Source of the DNA: Candidatus Sulfopaludibacter sp. SbA3
GTDB taxonomy: Bacteria; Acidobacteriota; Vicinamibacteria; Vicinamibacterales; UBA2999
Assembly (NCBI GenBank): GCA_945903265.1
Contig: CAMDNQ010000004.1
Span: forward strand, 164,960-228,959
Length of the DNA: 64,000 nucleotides
Reading direction: 5' to 3'
Shown: piece after piece, positions 1-8,691 of the stretch
How positions within the stretch are numbered: position 1 is the stretch's first letter
How the letters are laid out: each line of letters begins with the position of its first letter
Made by a program: the position numbers and the translations under genes
The notes under the pieces: model-generated
What the model was told of the DNA's origin: nothing
The model's database searches: none
Seen by the model: the letters and a program-made list of their open reading frames with translations, nothing else

Positions 1-1084
1 CGGTCGGGTTGTCGATCGTCGGTTCGGGAATGAGCCGCAGGTACGGAATCACCGCCGGGTTGATGGTCTGGCCGGCGGGGAGGAAGGCGCCGCGGCGGGC
101 GGCGAGGCTCGGCACCGGCTCGACCAGCGTCTGCCCGAGGTTCTCACGAAGCCCCTCGAACGCGCCGAAGAAGAACAGGCGGTCCGCGAGGATCGGGCCG
201 CCAATCGATCCGCCGTACTGGTTGCGCTCGAACGGCGGCTTCTCGGTATCGAAGAAGTTGCGCGCGTCGAGGGCGTCGTTCCGGTGGTACTCGAAGAGCG
301 AGCCGTGGTACTGGTTCGTGCCCGATCGCGTGGCGATGTTGAACACGCCGCCCGACGCGCGGCCATGCTCCGCGCTGAACGTGTTTGTCAGCACGGTGAA
401 CTCCTGCACCGACTCGATGCCGCTGACCAGTCCCTGCGCGCTCGAGGCCGTGCGGCCGAGCGCATCCATGATGTCGGTGCCGTCCAGCAGGTACGCGTTC
501 TGGTTCGTCCGCGCGCCGTGCACCGAAATCTTGGCGCCCTTGCCGGTGAGCACGTCGCCGTTGTCGCTGCGCGCCTGCACGGCGCCCGGCTGGAGGAGGA
601 TCAGCTGCGAAAAGTCCCGGCCGTTGAGCGGCTGGTTCTGGATCTGTTCGCGCGTCACGAGCGTCCCGAACGTCGAGCTGCGCGTTTCGATCCCGATGGC
701 GCTCGCGCTCACCTCGATCGACTCGCTCACGGCGCCCACGTTGAGCGTGATGTTCACTTCCGCGCTCTGGCCGACCGTGAGCTGCACGTTGCTGCGCGCC
801 TGCTGGAATCCCTGCAGCATGGCCGTGATTTCCTGCGGTCCCGTCGAGAGGTCTGGGAACGTGTAGCGTCCCGCCGTGTCGGTCGTCGCCTCGCGCGTCT
901 GGTTGGTGTTGGTCTGGCGGGCCGTCACGGTGACGCCTGGCAGCACGCCGCCGGAACTGTCGCGGACGATGCCGGAGAGCGTGGCGTTGAGGCTCTGAGC
1001 GGCGGCGCTGGCTCCAGCCGCGACGAGGAGCACGACGAGGAGCGCGAGGACGACCAGGCGTACCCGACGGGTGATCGGATGCAT
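1..1084 (-). CDS. TonB-dependent receptor with carboxypeptidase-regulatory-like N-terminal domain (3' part beyond window)
   Basis: Minus-strand frame open from ATG at 1084 to the window edge; reads MHPITRRVRLVVLALLVVLLVAAGASAAAQSLNATLSGIVRDSSGGVLPGVTVTARQ...NGRDFSQLILLQPGAVQ...GTDIMDALG; signal peptide plus plug-like domain. Not in the ORF track because it is incomplete. Confidence 0.85.
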   Translation of the reverse strand, partial: MHPITRRVRLVVLALLVVLLVAAGASAAAQSLNATLSGIVRDSSGGVLPGVTVTARQTNTNQTREATTDTAGRYTFPDLSTGPQEITAMLQGFQQARSNVQLTVGQSAEVNITLNVGAVSESIEVSASAIGIETRSSTFGTLVTREQIQNQPLNGRDFSQLILLQPGAVQARSDNGDVLTGKGAKISVHGARTNQNAYLLDGTDIMDALGRTASSAQGLVSGIESVQEFTVLTNTFSAEHGRASGGVFNIATRSGTNQYHGSLFEYHRNDALDARNFFDTEKPPFERNQYGGSIGGPILADRLFFFGAFEGLRENLGQTLVEPVPSLAARRGAFLPAGQTINPAVIPYLRLIPEPTIDNPT

Positions 1085-1122
1085 GTGACCTCCGTGTAAA
1101 TTGGCGTCCAATAGACTAATCC

Positions 1123-2199
1123 ATGCCTTTCCCTCTAGAGCCGCCGATAGAGCCGATGCTGGCGAAGCTGTCCGAAACCCTCCCGGCGGGCAGCGGCTTC
1201 CTCTACGAGCCCAAATGGGACGGCTTCCGGGCGATCGTCTACCGGGGCAAGGCGGGCGAAGTGTATATCCAGAGCCGCGATTCGCGTCCGCTCGACCGCT
1301 ACTTTCCAGAGCTCCGGGACGAACTGGCCACGGCGCTGCCCGACCGCTGCGTCGTGGACGGCGAGATTGTCATAGTGACGAAGCAGGGGCTCGATTTTGA
1401 TCTGCTCCAGTTGCGCCTGCATCCCGCAGCGTCGCGCGTCGCGAAGCTGGCGGAAGCCACGCCCTCGTCGTTCGTCGCGTTCGACCTGCTGGCCGCGGGC
1501 GGCAAGGACCTCAGGAGCAAGCCGCAGCGGGAGCGGCGCGAGCTGCTCGAGAAGCTTCTTGATGGCGTGGAGCCGCCCGTCCACGTGACGCCGATGACAC
1601 GCGATGTGAAGGTCGCGGCCGAATGGTTGTCGCGGTTCGAGGGCGCGGGACTGGACGGCGTCATCGCGAAGCCGGAGGACGGCATCTACGCGCCGGGCAA
1701 GCGCGCGATGCTCAAGATCAAGCACGCGCGCACCGCGGAATGCGTGGTCGCCGGCTTCCGGTGGCACAAGGACGGGAAGGACGAGCGCGTCGGCTCGCTC
1801 CTGCTGGGGCTCTTCGATGAAGGGAAACAACTGCAGCACGTAGGCGTCACGTCCGCGTTCTCGATGGCGGCGCGCAAGGAGCTGGTCGAGGAGCTCGCGC
1901 CGCTGCGGAAGGGCGCGATGAACGATCACCCGTGGAAGGAGTGGGCGCAGGCGGGCGGCGAGAGCCAGCGGATGCCCGGCGCGCAGAGCCGCTGGAGCGC
2001 GGGGAAAGACTTGTCGTGGGAGCCGCTCCGCATCGAGCGTGTGTGCGAAGTGAAGTACGACCACATGCAGGGCGACCGCTTTCGCCACGCCGCGATCTTT
2101 CTGCGCTGGCGCCCCGACAAGCTGCCGAAGGATTGCACCTACGACCAGCTCGAGGTCGTGGCGCCCTATGAGTTACAGAAGATTTTCAAGGGACGATAA
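1123..2199 (+). CDS. ATP-dependent DNA ligase (LigC/LigD ligase-domain type)
   Basis: YEPKWDGFRAIVY adenylation motif (KxDG), VVDGEIVIV, GLDGVIAKPEDGIYAPGKRAMLKIKHARTAECVVAGF. Confidence 0.92.
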   Translation: MPFPLEPPIEPMLAKLSETLPAGSGFLYEPKWDGFRAIVYRGKAGEVYIQSRDSRPLDRYFPELRDELATALPDRCVVDGEIVIVTKQGLDFDLLQLRLHPAASRVAKLAEATPSSFVAFDLLAAGGKDLRSKPQRERRELLEKLLDGVEPPVHVTPMTRDVKVAAEWLSRFEGAGLDGVIAKPEDGIYAPGKRAMLKIKHARTAECVVAGFRWHKDGKDERVGSLLLGLFDEGKQLQHVGVTSAFSMAARKELVEELAPLRKGAMNDHPWKEWAQAGGESQRMPGAQSRWSAGKDLSWEPLRIERVCEVKYDHMQGDRFRHAAIFLRWRPDKLPKDCTYDQLEVVAPYELQKIFKGR

Positions 2200-2212
2200 G
2201 GTCCGCGCCACG

Positions 2213-3286
2213 CTATTTCGCTCGCTCCAGCCCCAGCAACCAGTGCTTGCGCCAGAGGCCGCCGCCGTAGCCACCGAGCTTTCCATCGCTGTTCACGACC
2301 CGGTGGCACGGGATGATGATCGAGATGCGGTTCATCCCGTTCGCGCGGCCGACGGCTCGCTGCGCACCCGGTGATGCGACACGCGTGGCGAGTCCTGCGT
2401 ATGACTCGGTCTTGCCGTACGGAATCGCGCACAGCTCGCGCCATACGCGCTCCTCGAACGGCGTGCCCTTGAACACGAGCGGCACCGTGAAGTCGGTGAG
2501 CTTGCCGTCAAAGTAGCGGGCGAGCTCCTGGCGCGTCTGTTCGAGATGCGGATGATCGCCGGGGAGCATCGGCTGCTTGAGCAGCGCCTGCAGCCGGCGC
2601 AGCTGCGCCTCGAGCATGCGGCGGTCGCTGAACTCCAGCAGGCAGAGGCCGGCGTCGGTCGCGCCCGCCACCATCGGACCGAGCGGCGTGTCGATCATCG
2701 CCATGACGACCGCCGCGTCGGGCACGTTGCGGGCCGCGCCTGGTGCCGTGCCGAACGTGCGCGTGAAGGCTTCGCGGAAGCCGCTGTGCGAATCCCATCC
2801 CGTGCCGAGCGCCACGTCATCCAGCGAGTCGCCGGACCGGAGCTGCCGCAGCGCGCCGCTCAGCCGGCGTCCGCGGCAGTAGGCGTGGAATGTCATCCCG
2901 TAGTGTTCGAGGAAATAGCGCCGCGCCTTGGCAGGCTCGACGCCGAGATCGCGCAGGTCCTGGTCGTGCAGCCGCCGGTTCGGGTCGGCCTCCACCGCGT
3001 CGAGCAGCGTCTTCACGAAGTCGGGAACGGTGCCGGGCGGCGTCGCCGGGTCGCACCGCTTGCACGGCCGGTAGCCGGCAAAGAGCGCCTCTTTGACGCC
3101 GGCGAAGAATTCGATGTTGCCCGGCAGCGGCTTGCGCGCGCGGCACGACGGCCGGCAGAAGATGCCGGTCGTGCGGACCCCGGTGACGAAGATGCCGTCG
3201 TAGCTGGCGTCGGCGTCCAGAAACGCGCGCTCCATCTCGGTGCGCGGCGGCAGCGTTGGTGTGAAGAGTGTTGTTGGCGCGGTCAT
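2213..3286 (-). CDS. ada: Bifunctional Ada: methylphosphotriester-DNA/O6-methylguanine methyltransferase and AraC-type activator
   Basis: N-terminal FVTGVRTTGIFCRPSCRARKP...CKRCDP, AraC HTH, C-terminal IIPCHRVVNSDGKLGGYGGG. Confidence 0.93.
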   Translation of the reverse strand: MTAPTTLFTPTLPPRTEMERAFLDADASYDGIFVTGVRTTGIFCRPSCRARKPLPGNIEFFAGVKEALFAGYRPCKRCDPATPPGTVPDFVKTLLDAVEADPNRRLHDQDLRDLGVEPAKARRYFLEHYGMTFHAYCRGRRLSGALRQLRSGDSLDDVALGTGWDSHSGFREAFTRTFGTAPGAARNVPDAAVVMAMIDTPLGPMVAGATDAGLCLLEFSDRRMLEAQLRRLQALLKQPMLPGDHPHLEQTRQELARYFDGKLTDFTVPLVFKGTPFEERVWRELCAIPYGKTESYAGLATRVASPGAQRAVGRANGMNRISIIIPCHRVVNSDGKLGGYGGGLWRKHWLLGLERAK

Positions 3287-3342
3287 GAGCTACACGTTAC
3301 GGCGCGGGCCGCGCTGGCCGCCACCGGGAATTGAACATGGAA

Positions 3343-3408
3343 TTTAGGGATCAGGGATCGGGGATCGGAGTTCGAAGTTCGGATCCCTGATCCCTGATCC
3401 CTGATCTA
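3343..3408 (-). repeat. Stop-codon-anchored tandem heptad repeat, palindromic overall
   Basis: On the actP strand: TAG|ATCAGGG|ATCAGGG|ATCAGGG|ATCCGAA|CTTCGAA|CTCCGAT|CCCCGAT|CCCTGAT|CCCTAAA. Confidence 0.85.
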
Positions 3409-4962
3409 GTGTTTCGCAATCTCGGGCGCGTCTGCTCCCAGATGCAGCCGCCGCTCGGCCGCGTGGTACTGCTGTTCCTCGGCCGGCACCGGCTTCATTA
3501 CCGACACGAGCCACGCCACGATAAACGCGAGCGGGATGCTGACGAGTCCCGGGTTCCGTAACGGGAACATCGCCGTCTCGTTCTTCAGGATGTCGATCTG
3601 GATTGTGGGCGACAAGTAGATCAGCACTACCGTCGAAATCGTGCCGACCAGCATGCTCGCCTGCGCACCGGCGGTTGTCAGCTTGCTCCAGAAAATCGCC
3701 AGGACGAGCGCCGGAAAATTCGCGCTTGCAGCAATCGCGAACGCGAGGCCCACCATGAACGCGACGTTCTGTCCCTGGAACGCGATGCCGAGGACGATCG
3801 CGAAGACGGCGAGCGCCACGGTGGCGATGCGCGCCACGAGGAATTCCTCCCGCTGGTCGGCGTGGCCGCCGCGGACGACGTTCACCCAGAGGTCGTGGGA
3901 GAGCGTGGCGGCGCCTGAGAGTGTCAGGCCTGCGACGACCGCGAGAATCGTCGCGAACGCGACGGCGGCGATGAAGCCGAGCAGACCGGTCCCGCCGACC
4001 GCTTCCGCCAGCAGCGGCGCCGCCATGTTCCCGCCGGCATCGAACGCCGTGATCCCTTCGCGGCCGATGATCACCATCGCGCCGAAGCCCAAGATGAACG
4101 TGAGCAGGTAGAAGAAGCCGATGAATCCCGCGGCGTAGCTGACCGACGCCCGCGCGGTTTTCGCGTTCGGCACCGTGTAGAACCGCATCAGGATGTGCGG
4201 CAGTCCCGCCGTGCCGAGCATGAGCGCGAGCCCGAGCGACATCGCGTCGATGGGATTCGTCACGAGCCGGCCGGGCGCCAGCACGCCAGGGCCGTACGTG
4301 TCTGACGCTGCCGCGAAGAGCGCCAGCGGATTGAAGTTGAACCGCGCCAGCACCAGGATTGCCAGGAGCGCGGCGCCGCCGAGCAGCAGGATCGCTTTCA
4401 CGATCTGCACCCAGGTGGTCGCCATCATCCCGCCGAACAGCACGTACGCCAGCATCACGGTGCCGACGATCATCACGGCATATTCGTACGGAATGCCGAA
4501 GAGCAGGCGGATCAGGTTCCCCGCGCCCACCATCTGCGCGATCAGATAGAACGCGACGACAGCCAGCGAACCGATCGCGGCCGCGATGCGGATCGGCACC
4601 TGCCGGAGACGGAAGGCGACGACATCCGTGAAGGTGTAGCGACCGAGGTTCCGGAGCGGCTCGGCGATCAGGAACATGACGACCGGCCAGCCGACGAGGA
4701 AGCCGACGGAGTAGATCAGCCCGTCAAAGCCTGACAACGCGACGAGCCCCGCGATGCCGAGGAAGCTTGCGGCGCTCATGTAATCGCCGGCGAGCGCGAG
4801 GCCGTTCTGCAGCGCGGTGACGCCGCCGCCGGCCGTGTAGAAGTGCGCGGCCGTGTGCGTCTTCCGCGCGGCCCAGACCGTGATGCCGAGCGAGAGGCCG
4901 ATGAACAGCAGGAACGAGACGATCGTGATCGCGTTGGGGGCGCCGAGGGCTGATTCGTTCAT
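3406..4962 (-). CDS. actP: Cation/acetate symporter ActP (sodium:solute symporter family)
   Basis: ~13 TM SSS family; [53 protein letters not shown]; adjacent DUF485 gene. Confidence 0.92.
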   Translation of the reverse strand: MNESALGAPNAITIVSFLLFIGLSLGITVWAARKTHTAAHFYTAGGGVTALQNGLALAGDYMSAASFLGIAGLVALSGFDGLIYSVGFLVGWPVVMFLIAEPLRNLGRYTFTDVVAFRLRQVPIRIAAAIGSLAVVAFYLIAQMVGAGNLIRLLFGIPYEYAVMIVGTVMLAYVLFGGMMATTWVQIVKAILLLGGAALLAILVLARFNFNPLALFAAASDTYGPGVLAPGRLVTNPIDAMSLGLALMLGTAGLPHILMRFYTVPNAKTARASVSYAAGFIGFFYLLTFILGFGAMVIIGREGITAFDAGGNMAAPLLAEAVGGTGLLGFIAAVAFATILAVVAGLTLSGAATLSHDLWVNVVRGGHADQREEFLVARIATVALAVFAIVLGIAFQGQNVAFMVGLAFAIAASANFPALVLAIFWSKLTTAGAQASMLVGTISTVVLIYLSPTIQIDILKNETAMFPLRNPGLVSIPLAFIVAWLVSVMKPVPAEEQQYHAAERRLHLGADAPEIAKH

Positions 4963-5231
4963 TTGCGCATCCCCGCAATCGCAGCGTCATATGTGGTGTT
5001 CGCCCAGCGCACGTAGACCCAGATCAGCACCCACGCCGACAGGATCACCAGGACCCCGAGCAGCATGCCGAGGCTCATGCCGGGCATGAGCACGGTGCCG
5101 AGCAGCGGCTTGTTGAACGCGACAAGCAGGATGAACCCGAAGTAGATCACCATCATGGCGACGGTCAGCGGCATGGCCACGCGCCAGCGCTGTTTCGCGA
5201 GAGCCTCGAGCCTGGGATCCGAATAGTTCAT
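4959..5231 (-). CDS. DUF485 domain membrane protein (YjcH-like)
   Basis: [46 protein letters not shown]; overlaps actP start. Confidence 0.88.
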   Translation of the reverse strand: MNYSDPRLEALAKQRWRVAMPLTVAMMVIYFGFILLVAFNKPLLGTVLMPGMSLGMLLGVLVILSAWVLIWVYVRWANTTYDAAIAGMRK

Positions 5232-5274
5232 GGCGCCGCACAGTCTATCGCACAAGGAATCAGCACAAGGAATC

Positions 5275-5406
5275 GGTTCTTGGGTGCTCTGGTGCTCGGG
5301 TGCTTGGGTTCCGGTTCAATGGTTCAGAGGTGCACCCATGCACCCCTGCAACCAGCACCCAAGCACCCAAGCACCCGAGCACCCAAGCACCCGAGAACCC
5401 CCGGGT
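5275..5406. repeat. Octad tandem repeats arranged as a long inverted repeat
   Basis: Left arm GGTTCTTGGGTGCTCTGGTGCTCGGGTGCTTGGG; right arm CAGCACCCAAGCACCCAAGCACCCGAGCACCCAAGCACCCGAGAACCC. Confidence 0.85.
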
Positions 5407-5423
5407 TCGTATAATCTCTGGCC

Positions 5424-5708
5424 ATGCTGCGGAGCGCCGCCCTCATCTTCTGTCTGACCCTGGTCTCCGTGTCGCTCACGGCCCAATCAGCGACACCTCC
5501 AGCGGCGTCACCGGCAGCAACCGGGAAAGATGTTCTGACCCGCAAGTGCTTCCAGTGCCACCAGGCGAGCATGTGGACGTCGGTGCGCGGCGATCGGCAG
5601 GCATGGCTCGGCGTGCTGTACCGCATGGTCGGCCGAGGCGCGTTCTGGACCGAAGAAGAAATCAACGCGATGGCCACGTTCCTCGCGGAAACGAGGCCGG
5701 TGAAATGA
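5424..5708 (+). CDS. Small secreted c-type cytochrome-like protein
   Basis: Signal peptide and one CxxCH heme motif (KCFQCHQ). Confidence 0.75.
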   Translation: MLRSAALIFCLTLVSVSLTAQSATPPAASPAATGKDVLTRKCFQCHQASMWTSVRGDRQAWLGVLYRMVGRGAFWTEEEINAMATFLAETRPVK

Positions 5709-7606
5709 AACATCTCGTCGCGCAACTTCTTACCAACACCATCTCGCGCCGCGACTTCGTACGCCGTCTCGTCGCCACCGGCGTGACGACCGCCGCCGCG
5801 AACTCGGTGCTGGAGTCGGTCACCGCAATTGCGCAGACCCCCGGCGCCGCGGTGTCGCCGGAAGCGATTCGCGTTTTCACCGGCACCGGCGGCGAGCACT
5901 TCGCCGAGCAGCTGATCGCATCGGGCGTCAAATACATCTTCGGGAACTGCGCCAGCGAGGACGCGCACTTCTACGAGGCGCTCGTCGATCGTCCGCAGCT
6001 CCAGTACATCCTCACGCCCCACGAAGGCCCCGGCGCCGCGATGGCTGCCGGTTACATCAAAGCCTCCGGCCAGCCGACCATCGTCATGGAAGCGGCCGTC
6101 GTCGGCTTGACCAACGCGCTCGGCCAGATGTTCAACTGCTGGAAGGAACAGACGCCGCTCGTCTTCTATTCGTACCGCACCGAGGAATCGATGGCGGCCG
6201 GGCGCGACGGGTTCGAGGAGCTGCCCGGACAGGAAGCGATCACCGAGCCGATGACGAAGCTGACGTGGTCGGCTCGCGGCGCGGGACAGATCTCCGAGAC
6301 GGTGCGCCGCGCGTTCCGCGTGGCGTGGACGCCGCCGCTCGGCCCGACGTGCATGAACTGGCATTCCGATTACACGTCGCAGCGCGTGACGGCGGAAGTC
6401 ATCCGGCACGACCAGGTGGACCCGCGCATGCGCGTGCGTCCCAACCCTGTGGAAGTGCAGCGCGCCGCCAAGCTCCTCGTCGACGCGCGCCGCCCGCTGC
6501 TCATCGTCGGTGACGAGGTCTACAAGGCGAAGGCGTTCGACAAGGTCGTCCAGCTCGCCGAGCTTCTCGGCATGCCGGTCACGCAGGCGCGCCAGGTGCA
6601 CGTGAGCTTCCCGCAGACGCATCCGCTCTGGGTGGGCGGCGTTCCGGGCGGGCGCGTCGAATCGCTCACGTATCCCACCGAGATGGACGTCGTCATCAAC
6701 ATCGGCAACAAGCTCCAGCACAACTCGGCCACGCCGATCGTCGGGCGCCGCACGCAGTTCATCGACATGCGCAACGACGCGGCGAGCATCGGCAATGTCA
6801 TGACGACGGCCGCGCCGCTTGTGGCGGATGTGGGATACGGGACGGACGACCTGATTGCGGCGGTGCAGGACCTGATGACGCCGGCGCTGAAGACGCGGTT
6901 CGCAGAACGCGCGGAAGAAGTGCGCGCGTTCGGCATCAGGGCGCGCCAGCTCAAACAGCTCGTGTCGAAGAACCCGAACTGGGATGCGAGTCCGCTCGAA
7001 GCCGATCGCGTGACGGCGGAAGTGTCGCAGTGGGCCGACCGCGACGCGATCGTCGTCCACGAAGCCGGATCGGTCTCGATCGAGCACAGCTTCGAGTTCG
7101 ACCCGCGCGGCGGACGCGAACTCTTCTTCTATTACGCGGCGCATCTCGGCACGGGCATCGGCACGGCGGCCGGTGTCCAGCTCGCGCGGCCGGGCAAGCA
7201 GGTGATCTGCCTCGTGGGCGACGGCTCGTTCATCTTCGGGCCGACGGCGCTCTGGAACATGGCGCGGATGCAGCTGCCGGTCACGGTCGTCGTCTATAAC
7301 AACCACGCGTACGGCGGTCCGCATAACCGGGCGCTGGCAAACCTGGGTGGGGCGGGCCGGACGGTCGACGCCAACAAGTTCGTCTACGACTACCTGGGCA
7401 AGCCCGACATGGATATGGCGTCGATTGCCAAGGGGTTCGGGGTGGACGGGGAGCGGGCGAAGACTCCTGCTGAGCTCAAGGCGGCCCTGGGGCGGGCCCG
7501 GCGGCATGCGGGAGAGGGGAAGCCCTACCTGATAGACGTCGAGGTTGCACGCCACGGCCCAGGTTGGACGGCGGATCCGTGGGTTCCGACAATTACCCGT
7601 ACATGA
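5705..7606 (+). CDS. Thiamine diphosphate-dependent enzyme (acetolactate synthase/decarboxylase-like) with Tat signal
   Basis: Start ATG at 5705 overlaps upstream stop (ATGA). N-terminus SRRDFVRRLVATGVTTAAANSVLESVTAIAQ; LTPHEGPGAAMAAGY; ThDP motif VGDGSFIFGPTALWNMARMQLPVTVVVYNN. Confidence 0.88.
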   Translation: MKHLVAQLLTNTISRRDFVRRLVATGVTTAAANSVLESVTAIAQTPGAAVSPEAIRVFTGTGGEHFAEQLIASGVKYIFGNCASEDAHFYEALVDRPQLQYILTPHEGPGAAMAAGYIKASGQPTIVMEAAVVGLTNALGQMFNCWKEQTPLVFYSYRTEESMAAGRDGFEELPGQEAITEPMTKLTWSARGAGQISETVRRAFRVAWTPPLGPTCMNWHSDYTSQRVTAEVIRHDQVDPRMRVRPNPVEVQRAAKLLVDARRPLLIVGDEVYKAKAFDKVVQLAELLGMPVTQARQVHVSFPQTHPLWVGGVPGGRVESLTYPTEMDVVINIGNKLQHNSATPIVGRRTQFIDMRNDAASIGNVMTTAAPLVADVGYGTDDLIAAVQDLMTPALKTRFAERAEEVRAFGIRARQLKQLVSKNPNWDASPLEADRVTAEVSQWADRDAIVVHEAGSVSIEHSFEFDPRGGRELFFYYAAHLGTGIGTAAGVQLARPGKQVICLVGDGSFIFGPTALWNMARMQLPVTVVVYNNHAYGGPHNRALANLGGAGRTVDANKFVYDYLGKPDMDMASIAKGFGVDGERAKTPAELKAALGRARRHAGEGKPYLIDVEVARHGPGWTADPWVPTITRT

Positions 7607-7700
7607 GCCCCGAATATCGGGTAACGTACCTCTAACGCGCTTTCCTGAGTCCTGGCCTTATAGCCTTCCCTCATCAAAGCCCAAAGGGTTGGCTTCAAAC

Positions 7701-7859
7701 ATGAGTACCGTAATCATCGCTGCTGTCCTGTTCACTATCGTGTTGATCGTGACGGGCGTATCCTGGTTTCGGCGCCATGAAACGGCAGACCTCGGGACGG
7801 TGAGTCATCAGTGGATTGCGGAACAGAAATTCGGTCCTGGCGGCGACTCGCGGCGCTGA
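7701..7859 (+). CDS. Small single-TM protein
   Basis: MSTVIIAAVLFTIVLIVTGVSWFRRHETADLGTVSHQWIAEQKFGPGGDSRR; only coding-like frame in the gap. Confidence 0.5.
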   Translation: MSTVIIAAVLFTIVLIVTGVSWFRRHETADLGTVSHQWIAEQKFGPGGDSRR

Positions 7860-7869
7860 GCGGCGGTAG

Positions 7870-8055
7870 ATGCGACCCGATCCTCTTCCCGCTCCGGCTG
7901 CTGCGCCTTCGGCCTGTCCCTTCTGCCAGTCGGCGGATGTGCACACGACCACCAAGACCATCAGTGAATCAACTTACTGGCGCTGCACGAAGTGCGGCCA
8001 GATCTGGAACGCGGCGCGGCTGCAGAAGCCTGCCCCGACCCGCTGGTTCCGGTAA
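7870..8055 (+). CDS. Small zinc-ribbon-like protein
   Basis: CPFCQSADVHTTTKTISESTYWRCTKCGQIW: two CxxC knuckles. Confidence 0.6.
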   Translation: MRPDPLPAPAAAPSACPFCQSADVHTTTKTISESTYWRCTKCGQIWNAARLQKPAPTRWFR

Positions 8056-8137
8056 ACCTCTCTCTCTGCTCAACCACGTAACAACTCGCTCATTCGCATA
8101 ACAACGCTCACTTACGAGAGCTCAAAGGAACGACGCT

Positions 8138-8341
8138 ATGGCTACGATGAACGGAACGATCAAGCGCATGACGGACAAGGGTTTTGGCTTCATTGCTGCG
8201 CCCGACGGTAACGAGTATTTCTTCCATCAGTCCGCCTGCAGCACGGTGCGGTTTGATGACCTCCGGGAAGGTCAGAACGTGACGTTCACCGTCGGCCAGG
8301 GGCCGAAGGGACCGCGCGCCGAGAACGTTAACCCGGCGTAA
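8138..8341 (+). CDS. Cold-shock domain protein
   Basis: MATMNGTIKRMTDKGFGFIAAPDGNEYFFHQSAC (RNP1 GFGFI, RNP2 YFFHQ). Confidence 0.95.
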   Translation: MATMNGTIKRMTDKGFGFIAAPDGNEYFFHQSACSTVRFDDLREGQNVTFTVGQGPKGPRAENVNPA

Positions 8342-8384
8342 GCGCACCCGACGGGGGGACCTCCCCTGTCACAAGCGTTAGGGA

Positions 8385-8412
8385 TCATGGCGGTCTATGG
8401 AGACCGCCATGA
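8385..8412. other. Perfect 12-bp stem / 4-nt loop hairpin downstream of the cold-shock gene
   Basis: TCATGGCGGTCT-ATGG-AGACCGCCATGA; no T-tract follows. Confidence 0.7.
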
Positions 8413-8691
8413 CCTGTCCGAGCTCCCGCATCCTCTCCTTCGAGCGCCGCACCACCCCGCCGCTCCCATCGCCATTTGTACGCGATCAGCACGGTCCAGT
8501 TAGGATCCTGAACGCCCGGCAGCTGGAGCATCGCCGCCGCATGCTCGATCACCTGCGCTCTGCTGGAGATTCAGCAAGTAGTTTCCAGCGATCACACGCA
8601 TAATCCTCGCTCGCGCAGATCGTCGCCGAGCCGGCATCACACCGGCGCAAACCTCTCGGTGCGGCGCGGCACCCAAACATCGGAGTCCAAT

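Noticed and set aside
9-1099. Plus-strand ORFs 9..866 and 284..1099
   Set aside because: Antisense to the TonB-dependent receptor that is open to the window edge on the minus strand.
5275-5406. CRISPR array
   Set aside because: Units are 7-8 bp, contiguous, with no spacers and no cas genes.
5324-7555. 743-aa minus-strand ORF opposite the ThDP enzyme
   Set aside because: GC-rich shadow ORF; low-complexity Arg/His/Asp translation, no family signature, and the plus frame is clearly coding.
8397-8603. 68-aa ORF after the cold-shock gene
   Set aside because: Start codon lies in the loop of a perfect hairpin and the translation has no recognisable features; kept out of the CDS list.
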